From NCBI GenBank assembly GCA_030407085.1, contig CM059584.1, forward strand, positions 63,131,501 to 63,195,500: a stretch of 64,000 bases of DNA, given 5' to 3'. Below are positions 11,899 through 21,880 of this stretch, in pieces. The first letter of the stretch is position 1. Every line of letters begins with the position of its first letter. The notes below the pieces were generated by a model. The model searched no databases. It had not been told where the DNA came from and saw nothing but the letters and a program-made list of their open reading frames with translations. Position numbers and translations under genes: made by a program. The stretch is from Trichopria drosophilae. Taxonomy: Eukaryota > Arthropoda > Insecta > Hymenoptera > Diapriidae.

Positions 11899-14345
11899 GT
11901 TGTTTGTTGTTGCCAAAATAAATTACTACAAACGATTAGACTGTAAGATATTGATCCTATAGACATTAGAGTTGAAATAAACGTTTGTAGTTGCTAAACA
12001 TAGTTACTACAAACAATTAGACAAAAAATATTGCGCCTAATACACATTAGAGCTAAAATAAACGTTTGTAGTTGTTTGTCGTTGCCAAAATAAATTACTA
12101 CAAACGATTAAACTGCAACATATTGGTCCTAATACACATTAGAGTTGAAATAAACTTTTGCAGTTATTTGTAGTTGCTAAACACACTTACCACAACCGAT
12201 TAGACTGTATGATATTGCTCCTAATACACATTAGAGTTGAAATAAACTTTTGTAGTAGTTTGTAGTTACCACACTAAATTACTACATACGATTAAACTGT
12301 AAAATATTGCTCCTAATACACATTAGAGTTGAAATAAACGTTTGTAGTTGTTTGCAGTTGCTAAACATAGTTACTACAAACGATTAGACTTAATATATTA
12401 CGCCTAATATACATTAGAGTTGAAATAAACGTTTCTAGTTGTTTCTAGTTGCCGAACTAAAATACTACATACCATTAAACTGTAAAATATTGCTCCTAAT
12501 ATACATTAGAGTTGAAATAAACTTTTGTAGTTGTTTGTAGTTACCACACTAAATTACTACATACGATTAAACTGTAAAATATTGCGCCTAATATACATTA
12601 GAGTTGAAATAAACGTTTCTAGTTGTTTCTAGTTGCCGAACTAAAATACTACATACCATTAAACTGTAAAATATTGCTTCTAATATGCATTAGAGTCGAA
12701 ATAAACGTTTGTAGTTGTTTGTAGTTACCAAACTAAATTACTACAAACGATTAAACTGTAAGATATTGCTCCTAATATGCAATAGAGTCGAAATAAACGT
12801 TTTTAGTTGTTTGTAGTTACCAAACTAAATTACTACAAACGATTAGACTGTAAGATATTGATCCTATAGACATTAGAGTTGAAATAAACGTTTGTAGTTG
12901 TTTGTAGTTGCTAAACATAGTTACTACAAACAATTAGACTAAAAATATTGCGCCTAATACACATTAGAGTTGAAATAAACGCTAGTAGTTGTTTGTAGTT
13001 GCTAAACATAGTTACTACAAACGATTAAACTGCAAGATATTGCTCCTAATATACATTAGGGTTGAAATAAACGTTCCTAGTTATTTGTAGTTGCCAAACT
13101 AAATTACTATAAACGATTAAACTGTAAGATATTGCTCGGAATACACATTAGAGTTGAAATAAACGTTTGTAGTTGTTTGTAGTGGCTAAATATAGTTACT
13201 ACCAACGATTAGACTCAAAATTTTGCGCCTAATACACATTAGAGCTGAAATAAACGTTTGTAGTTGTTTGTTGTTGCCAAACTAAATTACTACAAACGAT
13301 TAAACTGTAATATATTGCTCGTAATACACATTAGAGTTGAAATAAAAGTTTGTGGTGGCCAAACTGAATTACTATAAACGATTAAACTGCAACATATTGG
13401 TCCTAATACACATTAGAGTTGAAGTAAACGTTTCTAGTTGTTTTTAGTTACCACACTAAATTACTACAAACGATTAAACTGTAACATATTGCGACTAATA
13501 CACATTAGAGTCGAAATCAACGTTTGTAGTTGTTTGTAGTTACCAAACTAAATTACTACAAATAATTGAACTGTAAGATACTGCTCCTCATACACATTAG
13601 AGTTGAAATAAACGTTTGTAGTTGTTTGTAGTGGCTAAACATAGTTACTACCAACGATTAGACTCAAAATATTGCGCCTAATACACATTATAGCTGAAAT
13701 AAACGTTTGTAGTTGTTTGTTGTTGCCAAAATAAATTATTACAAACGATTAAACTGTAAGATATTGCTTCTAATATGCATTAGAGTCGAAATAAACGTTT
13801 GTAGTTGTTTGCAGTTGCCAAACTAAATTACTACAAACGATTAAACTGTAATATATTGCTCGTAATACACATTAGAGTTGAAATAAAAGTTTGTAGTTGT
13901 TTGTTGTTGCCAAACTAAATTACTACAAACGATTAAACTGTAATATATTGCTCGTAATACACATTAGAGTCGAAATAAACGTTTGTAGTTGTTTGTAGTT
14001 ACCAAACTAAATTACTACAAACGATTAGACTGTAAGATATTGATCCTATAGACATTACAGTTGAAATAAACGTTTGTAGTTGTTTGTAGTTGCCAAACTA
14101 AATTACTACAAACGATTTAACTGTAATATATTGCTCCTAATATACATTAGGGTTGAAATAAACGTTCCTAGTTATTTGTAGTTGCCAAACTAAATTACTA
14201 TAAACGATTAGACTGTAAGATATTGATCCTATAGACATTAGAGTTGAAATTAACGTTTGTAGTTGTTTGTAGTTGCTACACTAAATTACTACAAGCGATT
14301 AAACTGTAAGATATTGCTCCTAATACACATTAGAGTTGAAATAAA

Positions 14346-14389
14346 CGTTTGTAGTTGTTTGTAGTTGCCAAACTAAATTACTACAAACG
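14346..14389. repeat. Dyad symmetry and 10-bp direct repeat within the monomer (exemplar)
   Basis: The left arm cgtttgtagt (14346-14355) is perfectly complementary in reverse to actacaaacg (14380-14389), with a 24-bp spacer. The left arm overlaps a perfect 10-bp direct repeat, gtttgtagtt at 14347-14356 and 14357-14366. The right arm could therefore pair with either left copy, giving two alternative hairpins. The same arrangement recurs in nearly every canonical monomer. A hairpin in single-stranded DNA or in a satellite transcript is possible, but a protein-binding dyad is equally possible; the sequence shows only the symmetry. Confidence 0.8.
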
Positions 14390-14461
14390 ATTAAACTGTA
14401 AAATATTGCTCCTAATACACATTAGAGTTGAAATAAACGTTTGTAGTTGTTTGTAGTTGCC
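14370..14461 (+). repeat. Exemplar canonical 92-bp monomer
   Basis: This copy matches the consensus of the homogeneous core and can serve as the reference register, beginning at 'aaactaaatt' and ending at 'gtagttgcc'. Landmarks in order are an actacaaacg block, a gattaaactgt block, an A-or-G marker site before 'atattgc', a tcc/gcc site, the palindrome ctaatacacattag, a gttgaaataaacg block, and two tandem copies of gtttgtagtt. The most frequent variants elsewhere are gctcc to gcgcc, acacatt to atacatt or atgcatt, gttgaaa to gtcgaaa, and gtttgtag to gtttctag. Confidence 0.95.
14412..14425. repeat. Small palindrome ctaat-N4-attag in the monomer (exemplar)
   Basis: Five-base arms ctaat and attag flank a four-base centre, acac. 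Across the window the centre varies (acac, atac, atgc, atag) while the two arms are usually kept. Some classes lose it: the 'cctatagacattag' class lacks the left arm, and the 'ctcggaatacac' class changes it. With such short arms, chance cannot be excluded as the origin of the symmetry. Confidence 0.55.
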
Positions 14462-16280
14462 AAACTAAATTACTACAAACGATTAAACTGTAAGATATTG
14501 CTCCTAATACACATTAGAGTTGAAATAAACGTTTGTAGTTGTTTGTAGTTGCCAAACTAAATTACTACAAACGATTAAACTGTAAAATATTGCTCCTAAT
14601 ACACATTAGAGTTGAAATAAACGTTTGTAGTTGTTTGTAGTTGCCAAACTAAATTACTACAAACGATTAAACTGTAAGATATTGCTCCTAATACACATTA
14701 GAGTTGAAATAAACGTTTGTAGTTGTTTGTAGTTGCCAAACTAAATTACTACAAACGATTAAACTGTAAAATATTGCGCCTAATACACATTAGAGTTGAA
14801 ATAAACGTTTGTAGTTGTTTGTAGTTGCCAAACTAAATTACTACAAACGATTAAACTGTAAAATATTGCTCCTAATACACATTAGAGTTGAAATAAACGT
14901 TTGTAGTTGTTTGTAGTTGCCAAACTAAATTACTACAAACGATTAAACTGTAAAATATTGCTCCTAATACACATTAGAGTTGAAATAAACGTTTGTAGTT
15001 GTTTGTAGTTGCCAAACTAAATTACTACAAACGATTAAACTGTAAGATATTGCTCCTAATACACATTAGAGTTGAAATAAACGTTTGTAGTTGTTTGTAG
15101 TTGCCAAACTAAATTACTACAAACGATTAAACTGTAAGATATTGCTCCTAATACACATTAGAGTTGAAATAAACGTTTGTAGTTGTTTGTAGTTGCCAAA
15201 CTAAATTACTACAAACGATTAAACTGTAAGATATTGCTCCTAATACACATTAGAGTTGAAATAAACGTTTGTAGTTGTTTGTAGTTGCCAAACTAAATTA
15301 CTACAAACGATTAAACTGTAAAATATTGCTCCTAATACACATTAGAGTTGAAATAAACGTTTGTAGTTGTTTGTAGTTGCCAAACTAAATTACTACAAAC
15401 GATTAAACTGTAAAATATTGCTCCTAATACACATTAGAGTTGAAATAAACGTTTGTAGTTGTTTGTAGTTGCCAAACTAAATTACTACAAACGATTAAAC
15501 TGTAAGATATTGCTCCTAATACACATTAGAGTTGAAATAAACGTTTGTAGTTGTTTGTAGTTGCCAAACTAAATTACTACAAACGATTAAACTGTAAGAT
15601 ATTGCTCCTAATACACATTAGAGTTGAAATAAACGTTTGTAGTTGTTTGTAGTTGCCAAACTAAATTACTACAAACGATTAAACTGTAAGATATTGCTCC
15701 TAATACACATTAGAGTTGAAATAAACGTTTGTAGTTGTTTGTAGTTGCCAAACTAAATTACTACAAACGATTAAACTGTAAGATATTGCTCCTAATACAC
15801 ATTAGAGTTGAAATAAACGTTTGTAGTTGTTTGTAGTTGCCAAACTAAATTACTACAAACGATTAAACTGTAAGATATTGCTCCTAATACACATTAGAGT
15901 TGAAATAAACGTTTGTAGTTGTTTGTAGTTGCCAAACTAAATTACTACAAACGATTAAACTGTAAGATATTGCTCCTAATACACATTAGAGTTGAAATAA
16001 ACGTTTGTAGTTGTTTGTAGTTGCCAAACTAAATTACTACAAACGATTAAACTGTAAGATATTGCTCCTAATACACATTAGAGTTGAAATAAACGTTTGT
16101 AGTTGTTTGTAGTTGCCAAACTAAATTACTACAAACGATTAAACTGTAAGATATTGCTCCTAATACACATTAGAGTTGAAATAAACGTTTGTAGTTGTTT
16201 GTAGTTGCTAAACTAAATTACTACAAACGATTAAACTGTAAGATATTGCTCCTAATACACATTAGAGTTGAAATAAACGT

Positions 16281-16880
16281 TTGTAGTTGCCAAACTAAAT
16301 TACTACAAACGAATAAACTGTAAGATATTGCTCCTAATACACATTAGAGTTGAAATAAAGGTTTGTAGTTGCCAAATTAAATTACTACAAACGATTAAAG
16401 TGCAAGATATTGCTCCTAATATAGATTAGAGTTGAAATAAATGTTTGTAGTTGTTTGTCGTTGCTAAACATAGTAACTACAAACGATTAAACTGTAAGAT
16501 ATTACTCCTAATACACATTAGAGTTGAAATAAACGTTTGTAGTTGTTTGTAGTTGCCAAACTAAATTACTACAAACGATTAAACTGTAAGATATTGCTCC
16601 TAATACACATTAGAGTTGAAATAAACGTTTGTAGTTGTTAAACTAAATTACTACAAACGATTAAACTGTAAGATATTGCTCCTAATACAAATTAGAGTTG
16701 AAATAAACGTTTGTAGTTTGTAGTTGCCAAACTGAATTACTACAAACGATTAGACTGTAAGATATTGCCCCTAATATAGATTAGAGTTGAAATAAACGTT
16801 TGTAGTTGTTAAACATAGTTACTACAAATGATTAAACTGTAACATATTGCTCCTAATAAAATTAGAGTTGAAATAAACGT
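16281..16880 (+). repeat. Short-variant zone splitting the homogeneous core
   Basis: Monomers of reduced length are clustered here. Consecutive copies starting near 16292 and 16374 are 82 bp apart, having one gtttgtagtt instead of two. Others carry 'gttgttaaac', 'gtagtttgtagttgcc' or 'cctaataaaattag' deletions. The part at 16683-16885 matches 19680-19882 essentially base for base (offset 2997). Confidence 0.85.
16292..16373 (+). repeat. 82-bp monomer lacking one 10-bp internal repeat
   Basis: This unit is exactly 10 bp shorter than the consensus because one of the two tandem gtttgtagtt copies is absent. The next unit has lost the same element. This is the outcome expected from slippage or unequal exchange between the two 10-bp copies. 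Confidence 0.88.
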
Positions 16881-16885
16881 TTGTA
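16683..16885 (+). repeat. Short-variant segment, copy shared with 19680-19882
   Basis: About 200 bp with the private features 'atacaaattag', 'gtagtttgtagttgcc', 'ttgcccctaatatag', 'gttgttaaac', 'caaatgatt' and 'cctaataaaattag' are repeated 2997 bp downstream in the same order. Confidence 0.85.
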
Positions 16886-17975
16886 GTTGTTTGTAGTTGC
16901 CAAACTAAATTACTACAAACGATTAAACTGTAAGATATTGCTCCTAATACACATTAGAGTTGAAATAAACGTTTGTAGTTGTTTGTAGTTGCCAAACTAA
17001 ATTACTACAAACGATTAAACTGTAAGATATTGCTCCTAATACACATTAGAGTTGAAATAAACGTTTGTAGTTGTTTGTAGTTGCCAAACTAAATTACTAC
17101 AAACGATTAAACTGTAAAATATTGCTCCTAATACACATTAGAGTTGAAATAAACGTTTGTAGTTGTTTGTAGTTGCCAAACTAAATTACTACAAACGATT
17201 AAACTGTAAGATATTGCTCCTAATACACATTAGAGTTGAAATAAACGTTTGTAGTTGTTTGTAGTTGCCAAACTAAATTACTACAAACGATTAAACTGTA
17301 AGATATTGCTCCTAATACACATTAGAGTTGAAATAAACGTTTGTAGTTGTTTGTAGTTGCCAAACTAAATTACTACAAACGATTAAACTGTAAAATATTG
17401 CTCCTAATACACATTAGAGTTGAAATAAACGTTTGTAGTTGTTTGTAGTTGCCAAACTAAATTACTACAAACGATTAAACTGTAAGATATTGCTCCTAAT
17501 ACACATTAGAGTTGAAATAAACGTTTGTAGTTGTTTGTAGTTGCCAAACTAAATTACTACAAACGATTAAACTGTAAGATATTGCTCCTAATACACATTA
17601 GAGTTGAAATAAACGTTTGTAGTTTGTTTGTAGTTGCCAAACTAAATTACTACAAACGATTAAACTGTAAGATATTGCTCCTAATACACATTAGAGTTGA
17701 AATAAACGTTTGTAGTTGTTTGTAGTTGCCAAACATAATTACTACAAACGATTAAACTGTAAAATATTGCTCCTAATACACATTAGAGTTGAAATAAACG
17801 TTTGTAGTTGTTTGTAGTTGCCAAACTAAATTACTACAAACGATTAAACTGTAAGATATTGCTCCTAATACACATTAGAGTTGAAATAAACGTTTGTAGT
17901 TGTTTGTAGTTGCCAAACTAAATTACTACAAACGATTAAACTGTAAGATATTGCTCCTAATACACATTAGAGTTG
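16881..17975 (+). repeat. Homogenised core of the satellite, right part
   Basis: About 12 near-identical 92-bp monomers follow the short-variant zone. The A/G marker runs G G A G G A G G G A G G across them. One monomer has an extra T (gtagtttgtttgtag near 17622), making it 93 bp. That extra base keeps one reading frame open across two monomers by chance (17531-17725). The last copy decays at 'gttgaactacacg' near 17975. Confidence 0.92.
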
Positions 17976-19040
17976 AACTACACGTTTGTAGTTGTTTTTA
18001 GTTACCACACTAAAGTACTACAAACGATTAAACTGTAACATATTGCTCCTAATACACATTAGAGTTGAAATAAACGTTTGTAGTGGTTTGTAGTTGCCAA
18101 ACTAAATTACTACAAACGATTAAACTGTAAGATATTGCTCCTAATATACATTAGAGTTGAAATAAACGTTTGTAGTTGTTTGTAGTTGCCAATCTAAATT
18201 ACTATAAACGATTAAACTGTAAGATATTGCTCGGAATACACATAAGAGTTGAAATAAACGTTTGTAGTCGTTTGCAGTAGCCAAAATAAATTACTACAAA
18301 CGATTAAACTGTAACATATTGCGCCTAATACACATTAGAGTTGAAATAAACGTTTCTAGTTGTTTGTAGTTGCCAAACTAAAATACTACATACGATTAAA
18401 CTGTAAAATTTTGCGCCTAATACACATTAGAGCTGAAATAAACGTTTGTAGTTGTTTGTTGTTGCCAAACTAAATTACTACAAACGATTAAACTGTAATA
18501 TATTGCTCGTAATACACATTAGAGTTGAAATAAAAGTTTGTTGTGGCCAAACTAAATTACTACATACGATTAAACTGTAAGATATTGCTCCTAATATGCA
18601 ATAGAGTCGACATAAACGTTTTTAGTTGTTTGTAGTTACCAAACTAAATTACTACAAACGATTAGACTGTAAGATATTGATCCTATAGACATTAGAGTTG
18701 AAATAAACGTTTGTAGTTGTTTGTAGTTGCTAAACATAGTTACTACAAACGATTAAACTGCAACATATTGATCCTATAGACATTAGAGTTGAAATAAACG
18801 TTTGTAGTTGTTTGTAGTTGCTAAACATAGTTACTACAAACAATTAGACAAAAAATATTGCTCCTAATACACATTAGAGTTGAAATAAACGTTTGTAGAC
18901 GTTTGTATTTGCCAAACTAAATTACTACAAACGATTAAACTGTATATTGCTCCTGATATACATTCGAGTTGATCTAAACTTTTGTAGTTATTTGTAGTTG
19001 CTAAACATACTTACCACAACCGATTAGACTGTATGATATT
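17976..19040 (+). repeat. Divergent satellite segment between homogeneous tracts
   Basis: About 12 monomers of mixed types common in the right half of the window appear here: tagtcgtttgcagtagcc, ttgttgtggcc, tatagacattag, tagacgtttgtatttgcc and the 'catacttaccacaaccg' type. They interrupt the canonical tracts abruptly, which suggests insertion or conversion of a block of the divergent class. There is no gene. Confidence 0.8.
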
Positions 19041-19545
19041 GCTCCTAATACACATTAGAGTTGAAATAAACGTTTGTAGTTGTTTGTAGTTGCCAAACTA
19101 AATTACTACAAACGATTAAACTGTAATATATTGCTCCTAATACACATTAGAGTTGAAATAAAAGTTTCTAGTTGTTACTAGTTGCCAAACTAAATTACTA
19201 CAAACGATTAAACTGTAACATATTGCTCCTAATACACATTAGAGTTGAAATAAACGTTTGTAGTTGTTTGTAGTTGCCAAACTAAATTACTACAAACGAT
19301 TAAACTGTAAAATATTGCTCCTAATACACATTAGAGTTGAAATAAACGTTTGTAGTTGTTTGTAGTTGCCAAACTAAATTACTACAAACGATTAAACTGT
19401 AAGATATTGCTCCTAATACACATTAGAGTTGAAATAAACGTTTGTAGTTGTTTGTAGTTGCCAAACTAAATTACTACAAACGATTAAACTGTAAAATATT
19501 GCTCCTAATACACATTAGAGTTGAAATAAACGTTTGTAGTTGTTT
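19041..19545 (+). repeat. Short canonical tract
   Basis: Five or so monomers are close to the core consensus, with 'aaaagtttctagttgttac' as the main deviation near 19162. It ends where gttgtcaaac and aaaatgtaag changes appear. Confidence 0.8.
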
Positions 19546-19679
19546 CTAGTTGTCAAACTAAATTACTACAAACGATTAAAATGTAAGATATTGCCCCTAA
19601 TATAGATTAGAGTTGAAATAAACGTTTGTAGTTGTTAAACATAGTTACTACAAACGATTAAACTGTAACATATTGCTCT

Positions 19680-19882
19680 TAATACAAATTAGAGTTGAAA
19701 TAAACGTTTGTAGTTTGTAGTTGCCAAACTGAATTACTACAAACGATTAGACTGTAAGATATTGCCCCTAATATAGATTAGAGTTGAAATAAACGTTTGT
19801 AGTTGTTAAACATAGTTACTACAAATGATTAAACTGTAACATATTGCTCCTAATAAAATTAGAGTTGAAATAAACGTTTGTA
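19680..19882 (+). repeat. Short-variant segment, copy shared with 16683-16885
   Basis: This is the downstream copy of the 200-bp segment described at 16683-16885, offset 2997 bp. The flanking monomers differ, so the shared part behaves as a unit moved or copied within the array. Confidence 0.83.
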
Positions 19883-20076
19883 GTTTGTAGTTGCCAAACT
19901 AAATTACTACAAACGATTAAACTGTAATATATTGCTCCTAATATAGATTACAGTTGAAATAAATGTTTGTAGTGGTTTGTAGTTGCTATACTAAATTACT
20001 ACAAACGATTAAACTGTAATATATTGCTCCTAATATAGATTAGAGTTGAAATAAACGTTTGTAGTTGTTAAACATA

Positions 20077-20289
20077 GTTACTACAAATGATTAAACTGTA
20101 ACATATTGCTCCTAATAAAATTAGAGTTGAAATAAACGTTTGTAGTTTGTAGTTGCCAAACTAAATTACTACAAACGATTAAACTGTAATATATTGCTCC
20201 TAATATAGATTACAGTTGAAATAAATGTTTGTAGTGGTTTGTAGTTGCTATACTAAATTACTACAAACGATTAAACTGTAATATATTGC
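20077..20289 (+). repeat. Short-variant segment with a distant twin at 48277-48489
   Basis: Roughly 210 bp from 'acatagttactacaaatg' to 'gtaatatattg' match 48277-48489 at an offset of exactly 28200 bp. The only difference I noticed is catagtta versus catactta at the left end. Confidence 0.85.
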
Positions 20290-20400
20290 TCCTAATATAG
20301 ATTAGAGTTGAAATAAACGTTCGTAGTTGTTTGTAGTTGCTACACTAAATTACTACAAGCGATTAAACTGTAAGATATTGCTCCTAATATAGATTAGAGT

Positions 20401-20960
20401 TGAAATAAACGTTTGTAGTTGTTTGTAGTTGCCAAACTAAATTACTACAAACGATTAAACTGTAACATATTGCTCCTAATACACATTAGAGTTGAAATAA
20501 ACGTTTGTAGTTGTTTGTAGTTGCCAAACTAAATTACTACAAACGATTAAACTGTAAAATATTGCTCCTAATACACATTAGAGTTGAAATAAACGTTTGT
20601 AGTTGTTTGTAGTTGCCAAACTAAATTACTACAAACGATTAAACTGTAAAATATTGCGCCTAATACACATTAGAGTTGAAATAAACGTTTGTAGTTGTTT
20701 GTAGTTGCCAAACTAAATTACTACAAACGATTAAACTGTAAAATATTGCTCCTAATACACATTAGAGTTGAAATAAACGTTTGTAGTTGTTTGTAGTTGC
20801 CAAACTAAATTACTACAAACGATTAAACTGTAAGATATTGCTCCTAATACACATTAGAGTTGAAATAAACGTTTGTAGTTGTTTGTAGTTGCCAAACTAA
20901 ATTACTACAAACGATTAAACTGTAACATATTGCTCCTAATACACATTAGAGTTGAAATAA
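20401..20960 (+). repeat. Canonical tract
   Basis: Six monomers match the core consensus, with marker states C, A, A (with gcgcc), A, G, C. The tract ends when 'gtttctagttgtttctag' and 'gtcgaaataaacg' types resume. Confidence 0.85.
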
Positions 20961-21699
20961 ACGTTTCTAGTTGTTTCTAGTTGCCAAACTAAAATACTAC
21001 ATACGATTAAACTGTAAAATATTGCTTCTAATATGCATTAGAGTCGAAATAAACGTTTGTAGTTGTTTGCAGTTGCCAGACTAAATTACTACAAACGATT
21101 AAACTGTAACATATTGCGCCTAATACACATTAGAGCTGAAAGAAACGTTTGTAGTTGTTTGTTGTTGCCAAAATAAATTATTACAAACGATTAAACTGCA
21201 AGATATTGCTCCTAATACACATTAGAGTTGAAATAAACGTTTCTAGTAGTTTTTAGTTGCCAAAGTAAAATACTACATACGATTAAACTGTAAAATTTTG
21301 CGCCTAATACACATTAGAGCTGAAATAAACGTTTGTAGTTGTTTGTTGTTGCCAAAATAAATTATTACAAACGATTAAACTGCAAGATATTGCTCCTAAT
21401 ATACATTAGAGTTGAAATAAACGTTTCTAGTTGTTTGTAGTTGCCCAACTAAATTACTACAAACGATTAAACTGCATCATATTGCTCCTAATATGCAATA
21501 GAGTCGAAATAAACGTTTTTAGTTGTTTGTAGTTACCAAACTAAATTACTACATACGATTAAACTGTAAAATATTGCGCCTAATACACATTAGAGCTGAA
21601 ATAAACGTTTGTAGTTGTTTGTCGTTGCCAAAATAAATTACTACAAACGATTAAACTGCAACATATTGGTCCTAATACACATTAGATTTGAAATAAACG

Positions 21700-21880
21700 T
21701 TTGTAGTTGTTTGTAGTTGCTAAACGTAGTTACTACAAACAATTAGACTAAAAATATTGCGCCTAATACACATTAGAGTTGAAATAAACGTTTCTACTAT
21801 ACTTACCACAACCGATTAGACTGTATGATATTGCTCCTAATACACATTAGAGTTGAAATAAACGTTTGTAGTTGTTTGCA
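21700..21880 (+). repeat. Rearranged monomer junction shared with 47810-47990
   Basis: At 21791 the monomer runs from 'aaataaacg' into 'tttctactatacttacc', joining the front of one monomer to an internal point of the ccacaaccg type and deleting about 20 bp or more. The identical joint is found at 47901, offset 26110 bp, with matching flanks of about 90 bp on each side. Confidence 0.8.

Larger units (their letters stand above)
1..14310 (+). repeat. Left divergent domain of the satellite with interleaved long duplications
   Basis: Monomers here differ from one another at many sites, yet whole strings of monomers recur almost unchanged. The string opening with a 'gacttaacatattgcgcc' monomer followed by a 'gttgccgaac' monomer recurs at 1, 1906, 3901, 6348, 8244 and, less completely, 10451 and 12357. 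Spacing between these starts is 1905, 1995, 2447, 1896, 2207 and 1906 bp, so the higher-order unit is about 2 kb and not strictly regular. No gene or non-satellite sequence is visible in these 14 kb. Confidence 0.88.
14311..16280 (+). repeat. Homogenised core of the satellite, left part
   Basis: About 21 consecutive 92-bp monomers are virtually identical to the consensus. Almost the only variable site is A or G before 'atattgc'. Other differences are a gctcc to gcgcc change near 14776 and a single gttgcc to gttgct change near 16208. Such uniformity next to strongly diverged monomers is expected for the most recently amplified or converted part of an array. There is no gene in this stretch. 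Confidence 0.93.
19546..20400 (+). repeat. Short-variant zone with a 262-bp three-monomer tandem duplication
   Basis: Deletion-bearing monomers of the class seen at 16281-16880 recur here. A 262-bp unit made of three monomers is present twice in tandem, about 19783-20044 and 20045-20306; for example 'acaaatgatt' occurs at 19821 and 20083. Private features are 'cctaataaaattag', 'gtagtttgtagttgcc', 'atatagattacag' and 'gtggtttgtagttgctata'. Confidence 0.85.

Noticed and set aside
17531..17725. A 64-codon open reading frame with a repeated 31-residue unit
   Set aside because: It begins at a TTG inside the satellite and exists only because one monomer gained a T and became 93 bp, divisible by three, which keeps one frame open across it. 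There is no ribosome-binding or splice context, no family similarity, and it is part of the tandem DNA repeat.
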